A DNA stretch of 64,000 bases from Flavobacterium sp. 11. GTDB taxonomy: Bacteria; Bacteroidota; Bacteroidia; Flavobacteriales; Flavobacteriaceae. Within the stretch, counting starts at the first letter, position 1; every line of letters starts with the position of its first letter. A model generated the notes under the pieces. The model was not told where the DNA came from. It saw nothing but the letters and a program-made list of their open reading frames with translations, and ran no database searches. A program made the position numbers and the translations under genes. Location of the stretch: assembly GCF_002754315.1 (NCBI RefSeq), contig NZ_PEFE01000001.1:1674001-1738000 (forward strand), given 5' to 3'. Positions 8,204 through 16,278 of the stretch are shown in pieces.

Positions 8204-9433
8204 ATGAAAAAACTACTCTACATATTTCTGTTTATTTCTTCATTTCTTCATGCTCGTGTAATTGAAGTAGGTGCTAATAAACCTGTAAAATCAATAAAAA
8301 AAGCAATTATCTCGGCTAAAGTTGGTGACACTATTTTAGTTCATAAAGGAGTTTACAAAGAAGGCAATATTGTTATTCATAAAAGAATTGTTTTTCTGGG
8401 TAAAGGATTTCCAGTTTTAGATGGGCAAAAAAAGTATGAAGTACTTTCCATTAAGGCGGATAGTGTGGTTGTGCAAGGTTTTAAAGTGATAAAATCAGGG
8501 TATGCTTCACTCGAAGATCCCTGCGCGATTAAAGTCTATAATAAAAGCCATGTTGTTATTCAGAACAATATTTTGGACGATAATTTCTTTGGAATTTATA
8601 TCCAAAATGGTAAAAACTGCCTGATAAAAAACAATACAATTGTAGCGTATGGCAAAGAAGAACAGCAAATAGGCAACGGAATTCATTGTTGGAAAAGTGA
8701 AAACCTCCAAATTATCGCTAATACTATTTCCGGTCATCGTGATGGGATTTATTTTGAATTTGTTACCAATTCCGTTATCTGGAGAAATATTTCAACTAAC
8801 AATATTCGGTATGGTTTGCATTTTATGTTCTCTAATGACGATGCGTATATTACCAATATTTTCAAGAATAACGGTGCCGGCGTTGCGGTAATGTTTACCA
8901 AAAATGTCAAGATGTTCAATAACTATTTCGAAGAAAATTGGGGTGATGGCGCTTATGGATTATTCCTTAAGGAAATCACGGACAGTCATATTATTGGAAA
9001 TAAATTTTCTAAAAATACTTCTGGAATTCACATGGAAGGAACCAATCGAATTCGAATTGAAAAGAATGTATTTGAAGCCAACGGTTGGGCCATGAAAATC
9101 CAAGCCAGTTGCGTAGATAATGAAATCGTAAATAATAATTTTATTGGAAATACTTTTGATATGGGAACTAACGGAAGTTTAGTTTTAAATACGTTCAATA
9201 CCAATTATTGGGATAAATATGAAGGATATGATTTAGACAAAAATGGTGTCGGTGATGTACCGTATCATCCGTTGAGTTTATTTGCAGTTTTAGTTGAAAA
9301 TAATCCCTCGGCGATGTTGCTGTTCCGGAGTTTTATGATCACACTTTTGGATAAATCCGAAAAAGTGTTGCCCAGTATAACGCCGGATAATTTTATTGAC
9401 AATTCGCCATTAATGCATTCATTACCATTATGA
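8204..9433 (+). CDS. nosD: NosD, periplasmic copper-site maturation protein
   Basis: Right-handed beta-helix protein of the carbohydrate-binding/sugar-hydrolysis (CASH) type, 409 residues, with an N-terminal signal peptide. Many degenerate N-I/V-x-x-N turns (for example VIQNNILDDN, CLIKNNTI, NSVIWRNIS, NRIRIEKNVF) mark the helix coils. A C-terminal NYWDKYEGYDLDKNGVGDVPY motif is highly characteristic of NosD. With NosF and NosY it supports sulfide/copper assembly of the CuZ cluster of NosZ. It overlaps nosF by 4 bases (ATGA), showing translational coupling. Confidence 0.93.
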   Translation: MKKLLYIFLFISSFLHARVIEVGANKPVKSIKKAIISAKVGDTILVHKGVYKEGNIVIHKRIVFLGKGFPVLDGQKKYEVLSIKADSVVVQGFKVIKSGYASLEDPCAIKVYNKSHVVIQNNILDDNFFGIYIQNGKNCLIKNNTIVAYGKEEQQIGNGIHCWKSENLQIIANTISGHRDGIYFEFVTNSVIWRNISTNNIRYGLHFMFSNDDAYITNIFKNNGAGVAVMFTKNVKMFNNYFEENWGDGAYGLFLKEITDSHIIGNKFSKNTSGIHMEGTNRIRIEKNVFEANGWAMKIQASCVDNEIVNNNFIGNTFDMGTNGSLVLNTFNTNYWDKYEGYDLDKNGVGDVPYHPLSLFAVLVENNPSAMLLFRSFMITLLDKSEKVLPSITPDNFIDNSPLMHSLPL

Positions 9434-10152
9434 TTGAAATAAAAAATATATATAAAAAATTTGGAAAATTAGAGGTTTTAAATGATATCAATCTTTCTTT
9501 TAAAAAAGGAGAATGCATTGCTTTAATTGGTCCAAATGGCTGTGGAAAAACCACTTTGATAAAAAGTATTTTGGGAATGGTCATTCCTTCTAAAGGCGAT
9601 ATTTTATTCAATGAAAAATCAATTTTAAAGGAATTTAAATATCGGGAACAAATAGGCTATATGCCGCAAATAGGGCGTTATCCGGATTATATGACAGTTG
9701 GGCAAATCATCGAAATGATAAAAAAAATTCGGAATTCGAATCAGGTTTTAGATGAGGATTTAGTCCATGCATTTGAACTCGAAAAAATAGTTGATAAACA
9801 AATGCGGACACTTTCTGGTGGAACAACGCAAAAAGTAAGTGCTACGCTGGCTTTTTTGTTTAATCCTGAAGTGTTGATTTTAGATGAACCTACAGCGGGA
9901 TTAGATCCATTGGCTTCCGAAATATTGAAAGAGAAAATTATAAAAGAAAAAGAAAAGGGAAAACTCATTTTGATTACTTCCCATCTTTTGAGCGAATTAG
10001 ATGACTTGATTACCCAAATTATTTACATGCAAGACGGGACAGTGCATTTTCATCAAAGTATCGCGGATTTATTGGAATCAACAAACGAACAAAAAATATC
10101 CAAAGCAATTGCTAAAATCTTAAAAAACAAAAGCAATGAACAGAATCATTAA
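9430..10152 (+). CDS. nosF: NosF, ABC transporter ATPase for NosZ maturation
   Basis: 240-residue ABC ATPase: Walker A IGPNGCGKTT (33-42), signature LSGGTTQKV, Walker B VLILDEPTAGLD and a switch His in ITSHLL. It powers the NosFY transporter needed for CuZ assembly. Its ATG overlaps the nosD stop and its 3' end overlaps nosY by 17 bases. Confidence 0.93.
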   Translation: MIEIKNIYKKFGKLEVLNDINLSFKKGECIALIGPNGCGKTTLIKSILGMVIPSKGDILFNEKSILKEFKYREQIGYMPQIGRYPDYMTVGQIIEMIKKIRNSNQVLDEDLVHAFELEKIVDKQMRTLSGGTTQKVSATLAFLFNPEVLILDEPTAGLDPLASEILKEKIIKEKEKGKLILITSHLLSELDDLITQIIYMQDGTVHFHQSIADLLESTNEQKISKAIAKILKNKSNEQNH

Positions 10153-10903
10153 AATCATTTTTCTAGACATTCTGAAGAACAAGATTATACTGGCGTACAC
10201 GCTTATTTTAGCCATTCTTTCCTGGAGTTCATTTGGGCTGGAAGATAATTCTGCCAAAGGATTGCTTACCATTTTGAATATAATTTTATTCACGGTTCCG
10301 CTGGTTTCCATTCTTTTTGCCACGATTTATTTGTATAATAGTGCAGAGTTTATTGAGCTTTTATTAAGCCAACCCATTAAACGCAAGAAAATTTGGTTGA
10401 GTTTATTTCTCGGACTTTCGTTAGCAATGGTTTTAGCCTTTTTTATTGGTGCCGGAATTCCGCTTTTAATTAATGCACCGGATAGTGTAGGGATTATGAT
10501 GCTCGTTATAGGTTGTCTGATTACGTTGGTCTTCGTGGCTTTAGCATTTTTAAGTTCGATACTGACGAGAGACAAGGCAAAAGGAATAGGGATTGCCATC
10601 ATGGGCTGGTTATATTTTGCACTGCTTTTTGATGGAATAATTTTGTATTTATTGTTTCAATTTTCAGACTATCCAATAGAGAAAGCAATGATTGTAGTTA
10701 CGGCGTTTAGTCCAATTGATTTAGCTCGAATTCAAATCCTATTGCATCTGGATGTTTCTGCGATGATGGGATATACCGGAGCTATTTTTAAAGATTTTTT
10801 CGGGACTTCATTGGGGCTGTTACTTTCTTTTTCGTTATTGTGTTTGTGGATTATTATTCCATTTTTCATTTCATTAATTAAATTTAAAAACAAAGATTTA
10901 TAA
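10136..10903 (+). CDS. nosY: NosY, ABC transporter permease for NosZ maturation
   Basis: 255-residue membrane protein with six likely transmembrane segments, including a PLVSILFATIYLYNSAEFIELLLSQPI region typical of NosY/ABC-2 permeases. It pairs with NosF and NosD in CuZ biogenesis. The start lies 17 bases inside nosF and its TAA overlaps the next ATG (TAATG), so the genes are tightly coupled. Confidence 0.92.
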   Translation: MNRIIKIIFLDILKNKIILAYTLILAILSWSSFGLEDNSAKGLLTILNIILFTVPLVSILFATIYLYNSAEFIELLLSQPIKRKKIWLSLFLGLSLAMVLAFFIGAGIPLLINAPDSVGIMMLVIGCLITLVFVALAFLSSILTRDKAKGIGIAIMGWLYFALLFDGIILYLLFQFSDYPIEKAMIVVTAFSPIDLARIQILLHLDVSAMMGYTGAIFKDFFGTSLGLLLSFSLLCLWIIIPFFISLIKFKNKDL

Positions 10904-11196
10904 TGTTTAAAGATATACTTCAAAAACTAGAAAATGCCGCTAATCCAGTGGCGCAAGTGGTTCAAAATACTTCTTGCAGTAAAGTAATGGTGATTGCTTT
11001 CAAAAAAGGAATGATTCTCAAGGAGCATAAAACGGATGTTCCTGCCAAATTATTGGTGATAAAAGGAAACGTGATTTATAAAGAGGAGAACCAACAAAAC
11101 GAACTCTTTCTTTATGACGAACAAGAAATTCCAGTAGCAGTTTTGCATTCCGTAGAAGCATTGGAAGACAGCTTGTGTTTATTGTTTAAAGGCTAA
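10903..11196 (+). CDS. Small cupin-like protein of the nos operon
   Basis: 97 residues, no signal peptide, predicted all-beta. It resembles a minimal cupin barrel: GMILKEHKTDVPAKLLVIKGNVIYKEE matches the first cupin motif in spacing, and ...IPVAVLHSVEALEDSLCLLF the second. Only two His are visible (one in each half), so metal binding is uncertain. Its ATG overlaps the nosY stop, and the haemoglobin gene follows 11 bases later. It might sense or buffer something linked to N-oxide respiration, but the function is unknown. Confidence 0.65.
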   Translation: MFKDILQKLENAANPVAQVVQNTSCSKVMVIAFKKGMILKEHKTDVPAKLLVIKGNVIYKEENQQNELFLYDEQEIPVAVLHSVEALEDSLCLLFKG

Positions 11197-11207
11197 AAAA
11201 TCTAGAA

Positions 11208-11579
11208 ATGAAAACAGATATAAAAAACAGAAACGACATTGAGAAACTGATAAACACTTTCTACGGTAAAATAAAAACAGATACTAAAATTGGTTATTTT
11301 TTTACGGATGTAGCCAAAGTGAATTGGGAAGAGCACTTGCCTAAAATGTATGATTTTTGGGAAAATGTTATGTTTTCTAATGGGAATTACACGGGAAATC
11401 CGATGACTAAACACAAAGAGTTACATCAAAAAAGCGAAATGAAAGAAGCTCATTTTCAGCATTGGAACGCTTTGTTCAATGAAACTGTTGATGAGTTATT
11501 CACAGGAGAAAAAGCTGGAGAAATCAAACAAAGAGCCATGAATATTTCGGGGGTATTGATGTACAAAACCATAGGATGA
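11208..11579 (+). CDS. Group III truncated haemoglobin
   Basis: 123-residue cytosolic globin on the 2-on-2 fold. Helix B has Phe 18-Tyr 19 (B10 Tyr), the middle has W-x2-HLPKMYDFWENVMF, then GNYTGNPMTKHKEL with His 69 as the proximal F8 ligand, and HFQHWNALFNET, all typical of group III trHb. Truncated haemoglobins bind O2 and NO. As the last gene of a nos operon it probably handles NO or nitrosative stress during N-oxide respiration. That role is inferred from context. Confidence 0.85.
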   Translation: MKTDIKNRNDIEKLINTFYGKIKTDTKIGYFFTDVAKVNWEEHLPKMYDFWENVMFSNGNYTGNPMTKHKELHQKSEMKEAHFQHWNALFNETVDELFTGEKAGEIKQRAMNISGVLMYKTIG

Positions 11580-11590
11580 AAAGCATAAAA

Positions 11591-11622
11591 AAAGCGTAAA
11601 CTACTTTAGTTTACGCTTTTTT
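11591..11622. terminator. Bidirectional terminator between the nos operon and the fasciclin gene
   Basis: AAAGCGTAAACTA pairs with TAGTTTACGCTTT around a 3-base loop, with A- and T-runs on the two sides. The stop codon of the convergent fasciclin gene lies inside the hairpin. Confidence 0.85.
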
Positions 11623-12205
11623 CAATCTGGAAAAATGAATTAATAATATTATTTTTTGGAAGTAAAACATCATTGATTACGTGTATAATTCCGTTTGATG
11701 TTGGTATTGATGCCACTATTTCGGAACCATTTACAAACACTTTGTCACCTACTTTAGTGATTTTTATTTTTCCTGCATTCACTTGTTCATATTCCTGCCC
11801 GTCTTGCATGTATTCAGTCTTTAGATTTCCTACGTAAGTATGGTATTCTAATATATTTTTCAAATCATCTTTTTTTCCGGGTTCTAATAATCCTTCAACG
11901 GTTCCTTTTGGAAGTTTATCAAAAGCAGCGTTTGTTGGTGCAAAAACGGTAAACGGCCCGGCATTGCTCAATACATCCACTAATTCTGCTGCTTTTACGG
12001 CTGTTACAAGTGTGGAGTGATCTTTGCTTCCGGAAGCTACCTGAACAATGTTTGGATTAGAAGTTTCATCAATCACCGCTGACTGTCCACCACCTTGGGT
12101 TGCTGTATTTTCTGTTGTTGATTCAGATGCAGCTTCACTATTTTGTTTGCAGCCAAAAATGGTAAATACACAAACAGCTACTACTAATTGAATTGATTTT
12201 TTCAT
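11606..12205 (-). CDS. Fasciclin-domain lipoprotein
   Basis: Lipoprotein signal ending in IFGC, an acidic Ser/Thr/Glu linker, then one fasciclin (FAS1) domain over ~135 residues with the conserved start (HSTLVTAVKAAELVDVL), AGPFTVFAPTNAAFDKLP, the YH motif in LEYHTYVG, and NGIIHVINDVLLP at the end. FAS1 domains mediate adhesion or protein contacts at the cell envelope. ATG 12205 gives a proper signal peptide; the longer frame to 12235 starts at a TTG-type codon near the -7 region. An Fnr-type dyad lies upstream, so it may be induced with the nos genes. Confidence 0.85.
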   Translation of the reverse strand: MKKSIQLVVAVCVFTIFGCKQNSEAASESTTENTATQGGGQSAVIDETSNPNIVQVASGSKDHSTLVTAVKAAELVDVLSNAGPFTVFAPTNAAFDKLPKGTVEGLLEPGKKDDLKNILEYHTYVGNLKTEYMQDGQEYEQVNAGKIKITKVGDKVFVNGSEIVASIPTSNGIIHVINDVLLPKNNIINSFFQIEKSVN

Positions 12206-12232
12206 AATTAAGTTTACTTTGGTTTTATATAG

Positions 12233-12277
12233 CAAAGTACTTAATTATCAAATGTTTATTATATGCGTTCAATCATA
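12233..12277 (-). promoter_or_regulatory. Fnr-type operator and promoter of the fasciclin gene
   Basis: On the minus strand TATGAT-tgaa-CGCATA at 12277-12262 has a perfect left half and a degenerate right half. The TTTG of the -7 region ends at 12233, 36.5 bases from the dyad centre, exactly as at the nos promoter. The -7 box itself is weak (GTACTTTG), as expected if an activator is needed. The operator overlaps the stop codon of the upstream membrane-protein gene. Confidence 0.5.
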
Positions 12278-13505
12278 AAGGAGGGTTATTTTTAACTTTT
12301 TTGATGGAAAAATAGGTAGTAACCCCGATTCCTAAAAGCAAGATTAATGCAACTATAAAAAGAATTTCATTTACGTACGGAATTATGGTATAACTGAACG
12401 ATGCAACACCTTGAACGGCTAAAACTAACTCATTTAATAAAACGCCAATGGAAAATAGAACCAGGCCAATTTTTATCTTTTTAGTAATGAAAATCAAATG
12501 ACTGGCATAGATGTAAAACAACAAGAACAACGTGATTACCGCCAATAAAACCAAGTGTAAATAGGCGATTACAATTGGCCTGAAGCCAAAGGCAAGCTGG
12601 CTTAACGATGGGATTGTTGAACCCAATTGCAGAATGAATTTTATGCTTAATGCCAAACAGGAAAAGAGCAAAATATAGCGCAACAATGAAGCAAAATTTT
12701 TCAGATACTCTTTTTGTTTTTGTATTAAAATTAAAAGAAGTTTAAACCAGGCAAAAACCTGAATTATTGCAGCAAAAACTGTGATGGCATAAAGCCAAAT
12801 CGGTAAATCGAGCCAAAGTGTGGATAAAAAATATGCAGGAATACAAGAAACAGCAAACAGCTTAAAGGAAGTTTCGTAAAAAGGATGTTCTGATTTTTTT
12901 AGATTTAAAAAGCCAAAAAATAAACCAATACAAGCAAAGAAAAACCAACCGTTATATTGAAAATGGAGAAAATAATAAATAGATGCTAAATATAAATCCT
13001 GTATGACATTTTTACTGGCCATCATGTAAGCCAAGTAAAAAGTGCCGAAAGAGGAAATAATATTAAAAACTACGGCGGCTTTAAACCAGTTTATTGAAGC
13101 AAAATCGGTATCTAGTTTTTTTAAATCTTTGATGTAATAATAGCCAAAAAGATAGGATACCAGAATCGATGCCGTTGAGAAAAATATGGAAATCATTCCG
13201 TATCCCTGAATAATAAAAAAAATCAGCATTCCATAGGAACAAATTAGATTGGCTATGATTATTTTTTGATATTTATTTGCTTGAAAATCAGTGGTTTTTT
13301 TCTGAAGATAATATGTCATCAATGTCATCAAAGTATGACTGATCCATCCTGAAAATGCAAAATGAGAATGGGAATGTAAGATGTTTTTTTGATTGAAATA
13401 AGGGAATTCAAAACCAATTTTATAACGCATTAAAACGCCAAGTGAGGCAACGATACAAAGATTTAACAAGGAGAATTTAAGCCAAAACTGTATGTTTAAT
13501 TTCAT
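12273..13505 (-). CDS. Polytopic membrane protein with His cluster, possibly haem-copper-oxidase-like/NnrS-like
   Basis: 410 residues with roughly 11-12 transmembrane helices. Near the start of helix 2 is a HSHSHFAFSGW motif (His 44, 46, 48); further His occur in YFLHFQYNGWFF and AYLHLVLLA. His at helix starts and H-x-H-x-x-F-x-G-W are reminiscent of haem-binding CcoN/NorB-like or NnrS-type proteins, but I see no complete CuB site. It lies 3 bases downstream of the Crp/Fnr gene, so it should be co-transcribed with it. A haem- or NO-related membrane function is plausible; the assignment is tentative. Confidence 0.55.
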   Translation of the reverse strand: MKLNIQFWLKFSLLNLCIVASLGVLMRYKIGFEFPYFNQKNILHSHSHFAFSGWISHTLMTLMTYYLQKKTTDFQANKYQKIIIANLICSYGMLIFFIIQGYGMISIFFSTASILVSYLFGYYYIKDLKKLDTDFASINWFKAAVVFNIISSFGTFYLAYMMASKNVIQDLYLASIYYFLHFQYNGWFFFACIGLFFGFLNLKKSEHPFYETSFKLFAVSCIPAYFLSTLWLDLPIWLYAITVFAAIIQVFAWFKLLLILIQKQKEYLKNFASLLRYILLFSCLALSIKFILQLGSTIPSLSQLAFGFRPIVIAYLHLVLLAVITLFLLFYIYASHLIFITKKIKIGLVLFSIGVLLNELVLAVQGVASFSYTIIPYVNEILFIVALILLLGIGVTTYFSIKKVKNNPPL

Positions 13506-13508
13506 TTT

Positions 13509-14102
13509 TTAATAAAATATTTTGTGATTGATGATGTCAACTTTGTTGCAATCATTCATTTTTGAAAAAACGCGAATCACCGTTTCGACTCTTAAACCGG
13601 TAAAATTTGCAATTTCCTGACGCGTATAGGGAATCAATACTTTACTGCCATTACATTCTGATTTTCTTTTGTGTGTATTCAAAAAGGCTAGAATTCTAAA
13701 CTCCGGTTTCTGGTTGATGATCTCTTTTGAAGTATTGGATTTTGAATGAATTTTATTGGCAAGTAAAACCAAAAATGCTTTCTGTATTACGGGATATTCG
13801 TCAAGAATTTTCAAAAATTTATCCTTTGATAATTTTATGATAGTGCTGTCCTGAATGCAAATCGCTTTAGATGGATACGGCTGATCAATAAACAAAGGAG
13901 GTTCTCCAAAACTTTCTCCTATACAAAAAAGTCCTTGTGTGAACTCTTTTCCTTCGTCATTTGAGTTAAACATTCTCACGCTGCCATCAATGATTTGATA
14001 ATAAAAATGAGCTATTTCATCTTCCTGAAAAATAACTTCATTTTTTTTGTATTTTTTGGCAACAGCTCCCCATGAAAACAATAAATCGATGTCTATTTGC
14101 AT
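13509..14102 (-). CDS. Crp/Fnr family transcription regulator
   Basis: 197 residues. The N-terminal cyclic-nucleotide-binding-type beta barrel (about 15-115) includes IIDGSVRMF and GESFGEPPLF; a dimer helix follows, then a winged helix with IPYTRQEIANFTGLRVETVIRVF. Recognition-helix Glu 173 and Arg 177 match the E-x3-R pair of Fnr/Dnr proteins that read TGAT half-sites. There is no N-terminal Cys cluster, so it is not an Fe-S O2 sensor like E. coli FNR; a haem/NO-sensing Dnr-type or other mode is possible. A dyad of the matching type lies upstream, suggesting autoregulation and control of neighbouring genes. Confidence 0.85.
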   Translation of the reverse strand: MQIDIDLLFSWGAVAKKYKKNEVIFQEDEIAHFYYQIIDGSVRMFNSNDEGKEFTQGLFCIGESFGEPPLFIDQPYPSKAICIQDSTIIKLSKDKFLKILDEYPVIQKAFLVLLANKIHSKSNTSKEIINQKPEFRILAFLNTHKRKSECNGSKVLIPYTRQEIANFTGLRVETVIRVFSKMNDCNKVDIINHKIFY

Positions 14103-14165
14103 AATTAAATTGGAATTAATAATAGTTTATTAGCAATAAAAAAAGGCAAAAATTTGCAACGAATA

Positions 14166-14211
14166 CAAATATAATTTTTATAAAATCAATAGTAATATGA
14201 TTGAAATCATA
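14166..14211 (-). promoter_or_regulatory. Promoter and Fnr-type operator of the Crp/Fnr regulator gene
   Basis: A perfect 16-base interrupted palindrome TATGATT-ga-AATCATA at 14196-14211 includes TGAT-N4-ATCA. On the minus strand a perfect -7 box TATATTTG runs 14173-14166, 37.5 bases from the dyad centre. The regulator gene starts 64 bases further on. This suggests autoregulation. Confidence 0.6.
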
Positions 14212-14296
14212 AAATATCATCAGAAAAAAGTATTTGTTTAGTGAAAATTCACATAAAAAAATAATGGCTAAAGTATTTCATTAAAGTAGCATAGCA

Positions 14297-14341
14297 TATG
14301 ATATTTATCAGTTTTTATAGTTTTTTGTTTCTCGACTTTTG
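14297..14341 (+). promoter_or_regulatory. Fnr-type operator and promoter of the nitronate-monooxygenase-like gene
   Basis: TATGAT-attt-ATCAGT at 14297-14312 contains a perfect TGAT-N4-ATCA core. The -7 region GACTTTTG ends at 14341, 36.5 bases from the dyad centre, the same spacing as at the nos and fasciclin promoters. The ATG at 14369 is 28 bases downstream. Confidence 0.55.
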
Positions 14342-14368
14342 TGGTTTATTTATTAAATCATTTTTAGC

Positions 14369-16183
14369 ATGACAAAAAATAATCCGCTTCATACTTTTCA
14401 TATCCCGGTTATGGGACTTGCTTATACGATTGATAGTCCTATACGAGTGGCGAAGTATGGAATTTCATCTGTGATTTCAATTATGGATGATGAACTTATC
14501 GAAAAAATGAATGCTTTTTACAGTAAGAAATTCGATTTGCCGTATCAGGAAATTACCCAAAAAATACATGATTATCGTGCAGAACGCATTACTTCTTATT
14601 TGAATTTGGTAGACAAAATCGTAAAAGAAAAATTTGAAAATTTCAAAACGGAACTATCCGAAAGCAAATCAGCTTTGGAAAATTACATCGCCATGCTGCC
14701 CAACAAATCAGAGATTAAATCAGGTTTGCAAAACTTGATGGAAGACGGTTTTGCTTTCAAAGAAAACATCAAAAATTATCTGGAGAAAAATCTTTATCCG
14801 GGCGATATTGATGTCAATATTATGACCAAATTGGATAAGGATAATTTCATCAAAGACGAACAATTACCAATTATTTTTAATGATGCACATGCCGCGCTGC
14901 GTGGGTTTGTCAATAGTACATTAGAATCTTCGGTAGTTTTATCGGCGGGGATGAATCCAAGATTATACAGCTATTTCGAAAGTTTTTCAGCTTTCTTTCC
15001 AGATTCGAATAATGCATTGAAAAAGAAAATCACGCTGAAAGTAAGCGACTTTCGTTCGGCGATGATTCAAGGGAATTTTCTGGCTAAAAAAGGACTTTGG
15101 GTTTCTGAATATCGAATCGAATCCGGACTGAATTGCGGCGGACATGCTTTTGCAACCGAAGGCTATTTGTTAGGACCGATTCTGGAAGAATTCAAACAGA
15201 AAAAAGAGCAATTGATTCAATCCGCACACGAGTTGATGGTGAAAGCATTGGGGCAAAAAGAAATGCATGTTCCAGAACAGCCTTTATATTTAAAAATCAC
15301 GGTTCAAGGCGGCGTAGGAACTGCTGAAGAACACGATTTTCTATTGGACCATTATAATGTGGATTCTGTGGGTTGGGGTTCGCCTTTTTTATTGGTTCCT
15401 GAAGCAACATCGGTAGATAAACACACCAGAGATTTATTGGCTGGAGCCAAAGAAGATGATTTGTATTTAAGTCATATTTCGCCATTGGGAATTCCTTTCA
15501 ATACGTTACGAGGAACGACGAATGAAAAATTGAAATTGAAACGAATTGAGGAAAGCAAAGCGGGAAGTTCATGTCCAAAACGATTTTTGGCGCTAAGCAA
15601 AGAATACGATGCGAAAGGAATTTGTACATCTTCCAAAAAATTTCAAGATTTGAAACTGGAAGAATTGCTTCTTGAAAAAGATATTTTACCAGCAGAAGTT
15701 TTCGAAAAAAAGAAAAACAGTATTACGGAGAAAGCCTGTCTTTGTGTAGGTTTAGCCAATGCTTCGTATCTTGAAAATGACATTAAAATTAAAGGTCAGG
15801 CGCAAGGAGTAATCATTTGTCCCGGACCTAATATGGCATATTTTGATCAAGAAGTTTCACTGTCTAAAATGGTGCAGCATATTTATGGAAACGCATCGGT
15901 ATTGTGGGTCACTAATAGACCAAATCTATTTGTTAAAGAGTTAAAAATGTATTTAGATTATCTGAAGAATGAAATTGTATCCGTTTCTGAAGAAATAACT
16001 TTGGGGCAAATTAAAAAATGGAATTCATTTAAAAGTAATTTGCTGCAAGGAATTGAATATTATGAAGATTTATTCTCAACAACTCCTTTTTTCGAAAGTT
16101 CTAAAAAAGAGATTTTTAGTCAATTTAATTCCTATAAATTAGAATTATTTGAGATTGAAATCCCCGAATTGAAATTGGCATAA
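14369..16183 (+). CDS. Nitronate-monooxygenase-like TIM-barrel protein with extra Cys-rich C-terminal region
   Basis: 604 residues, cytosolic, not assigned to a named family by me. The start (FHIPVMGLAYTIDSPIRVAKYGISSV) resembles the first strand of FMN-dependent nitronate monooxygenases (P-I-x-x-x-M...A-x-x-G). The segment Q313-GGVGT...D-S-V-G-W-G-S-P-F-L-L resembles their phosphate/FMN-binding 'GGIGT...GTRFL' motifs, with a helical insertion at ~60-180. Beyond it are Cys 402, 419, 457, 459 and 484 plus Cys 256, which could bind a metal or Fe-S cluster. The Fnr-type promoter suggests a role under low oxygen or N-oxide respiration. Substrate unknown. Confidence 0.6.
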   Translation: MTKNNPLHTFHIPVMGLAYTIDSPIRVAKYGISSVISIMDDELIEKMNAFYSKKFDLPYQEITQKIHDYRAERITSYLNLVDKIVKEKFENFKTELSESKSALENYIAMLPNKSEIKSGLQNLMEDGFAFKENIKNYLEKNLYPGDIDVNIMTKLDKDNFIKDEQLPIIFNDAHAALRGFVNSTLESSVVLSAGMNPRLYSYFESFSAFFPDSNNALKKKITLKVSDFRSAMIQGNFLAKKGLWVSEYRIESGLNCGGHAFATEGYLLGPILEEFKQKKEQLIQSAHELMVKALGQKEMHVPEQPLYLKITVQGGVGTAEEHDFLLDHYNVDSVGWGSPFLLVPEATSVDKHTRDLLAGAKEDDLYLSHISPLGIPFNTLRGTTNEKLKLKRIEESKAGSSCPKRFLALSKEYDAKGICTSSKKFQDLKLEELLLEKDILPAEVFEKKKNSITEKACLCVGLANASYLENDIKIKGQAQGVIICPGPNMAYFDQEVSLSKMVQHIYGNASVLWVTNRPNLFVKELKMYLDYLKNEIVSVSEEITLGQIKKWNSFKSNLLQGIEYYEDLFSTTPFFESSKKEIFSQFNSYKLELFEIEIPELKLA

Positions 16184-16202
16184 AGCCTCCAAATATTTGT
16201 TT

Positions 16203-16250
16203 TTAAATAGAATGATTTTTACAGGATTATTCTATTTAAAAATATTTTTT
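16203..16250 (+). terminator. Intrinsic terminator after the nitronate-monooxygenase-like gene
   Basis: Perfect 12-base arms TTTAAATAGAAT (16203-16214) and ATTCTATTTAAA (16229-16240), followed by an AT-then-T-rich run. Confidence 0.7.
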
Positions 16251-16266
16251 TTGCTCAATGATGTTG

Positions 16267-16274
16267 TAAATTTG
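16267..16274 (+). promoter_or_regulatory. -7 box directly before the CxxxCH protein gene
   Basis: TAAATTTG is a perfect TAnnTTTG box. It ends only 5 bases before the GTG start at 16279, so the transcript would begin at or next to the start codon (leaderless mRNA). Confidence 0.6.
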
Positions 16275-16278
16275 CACC

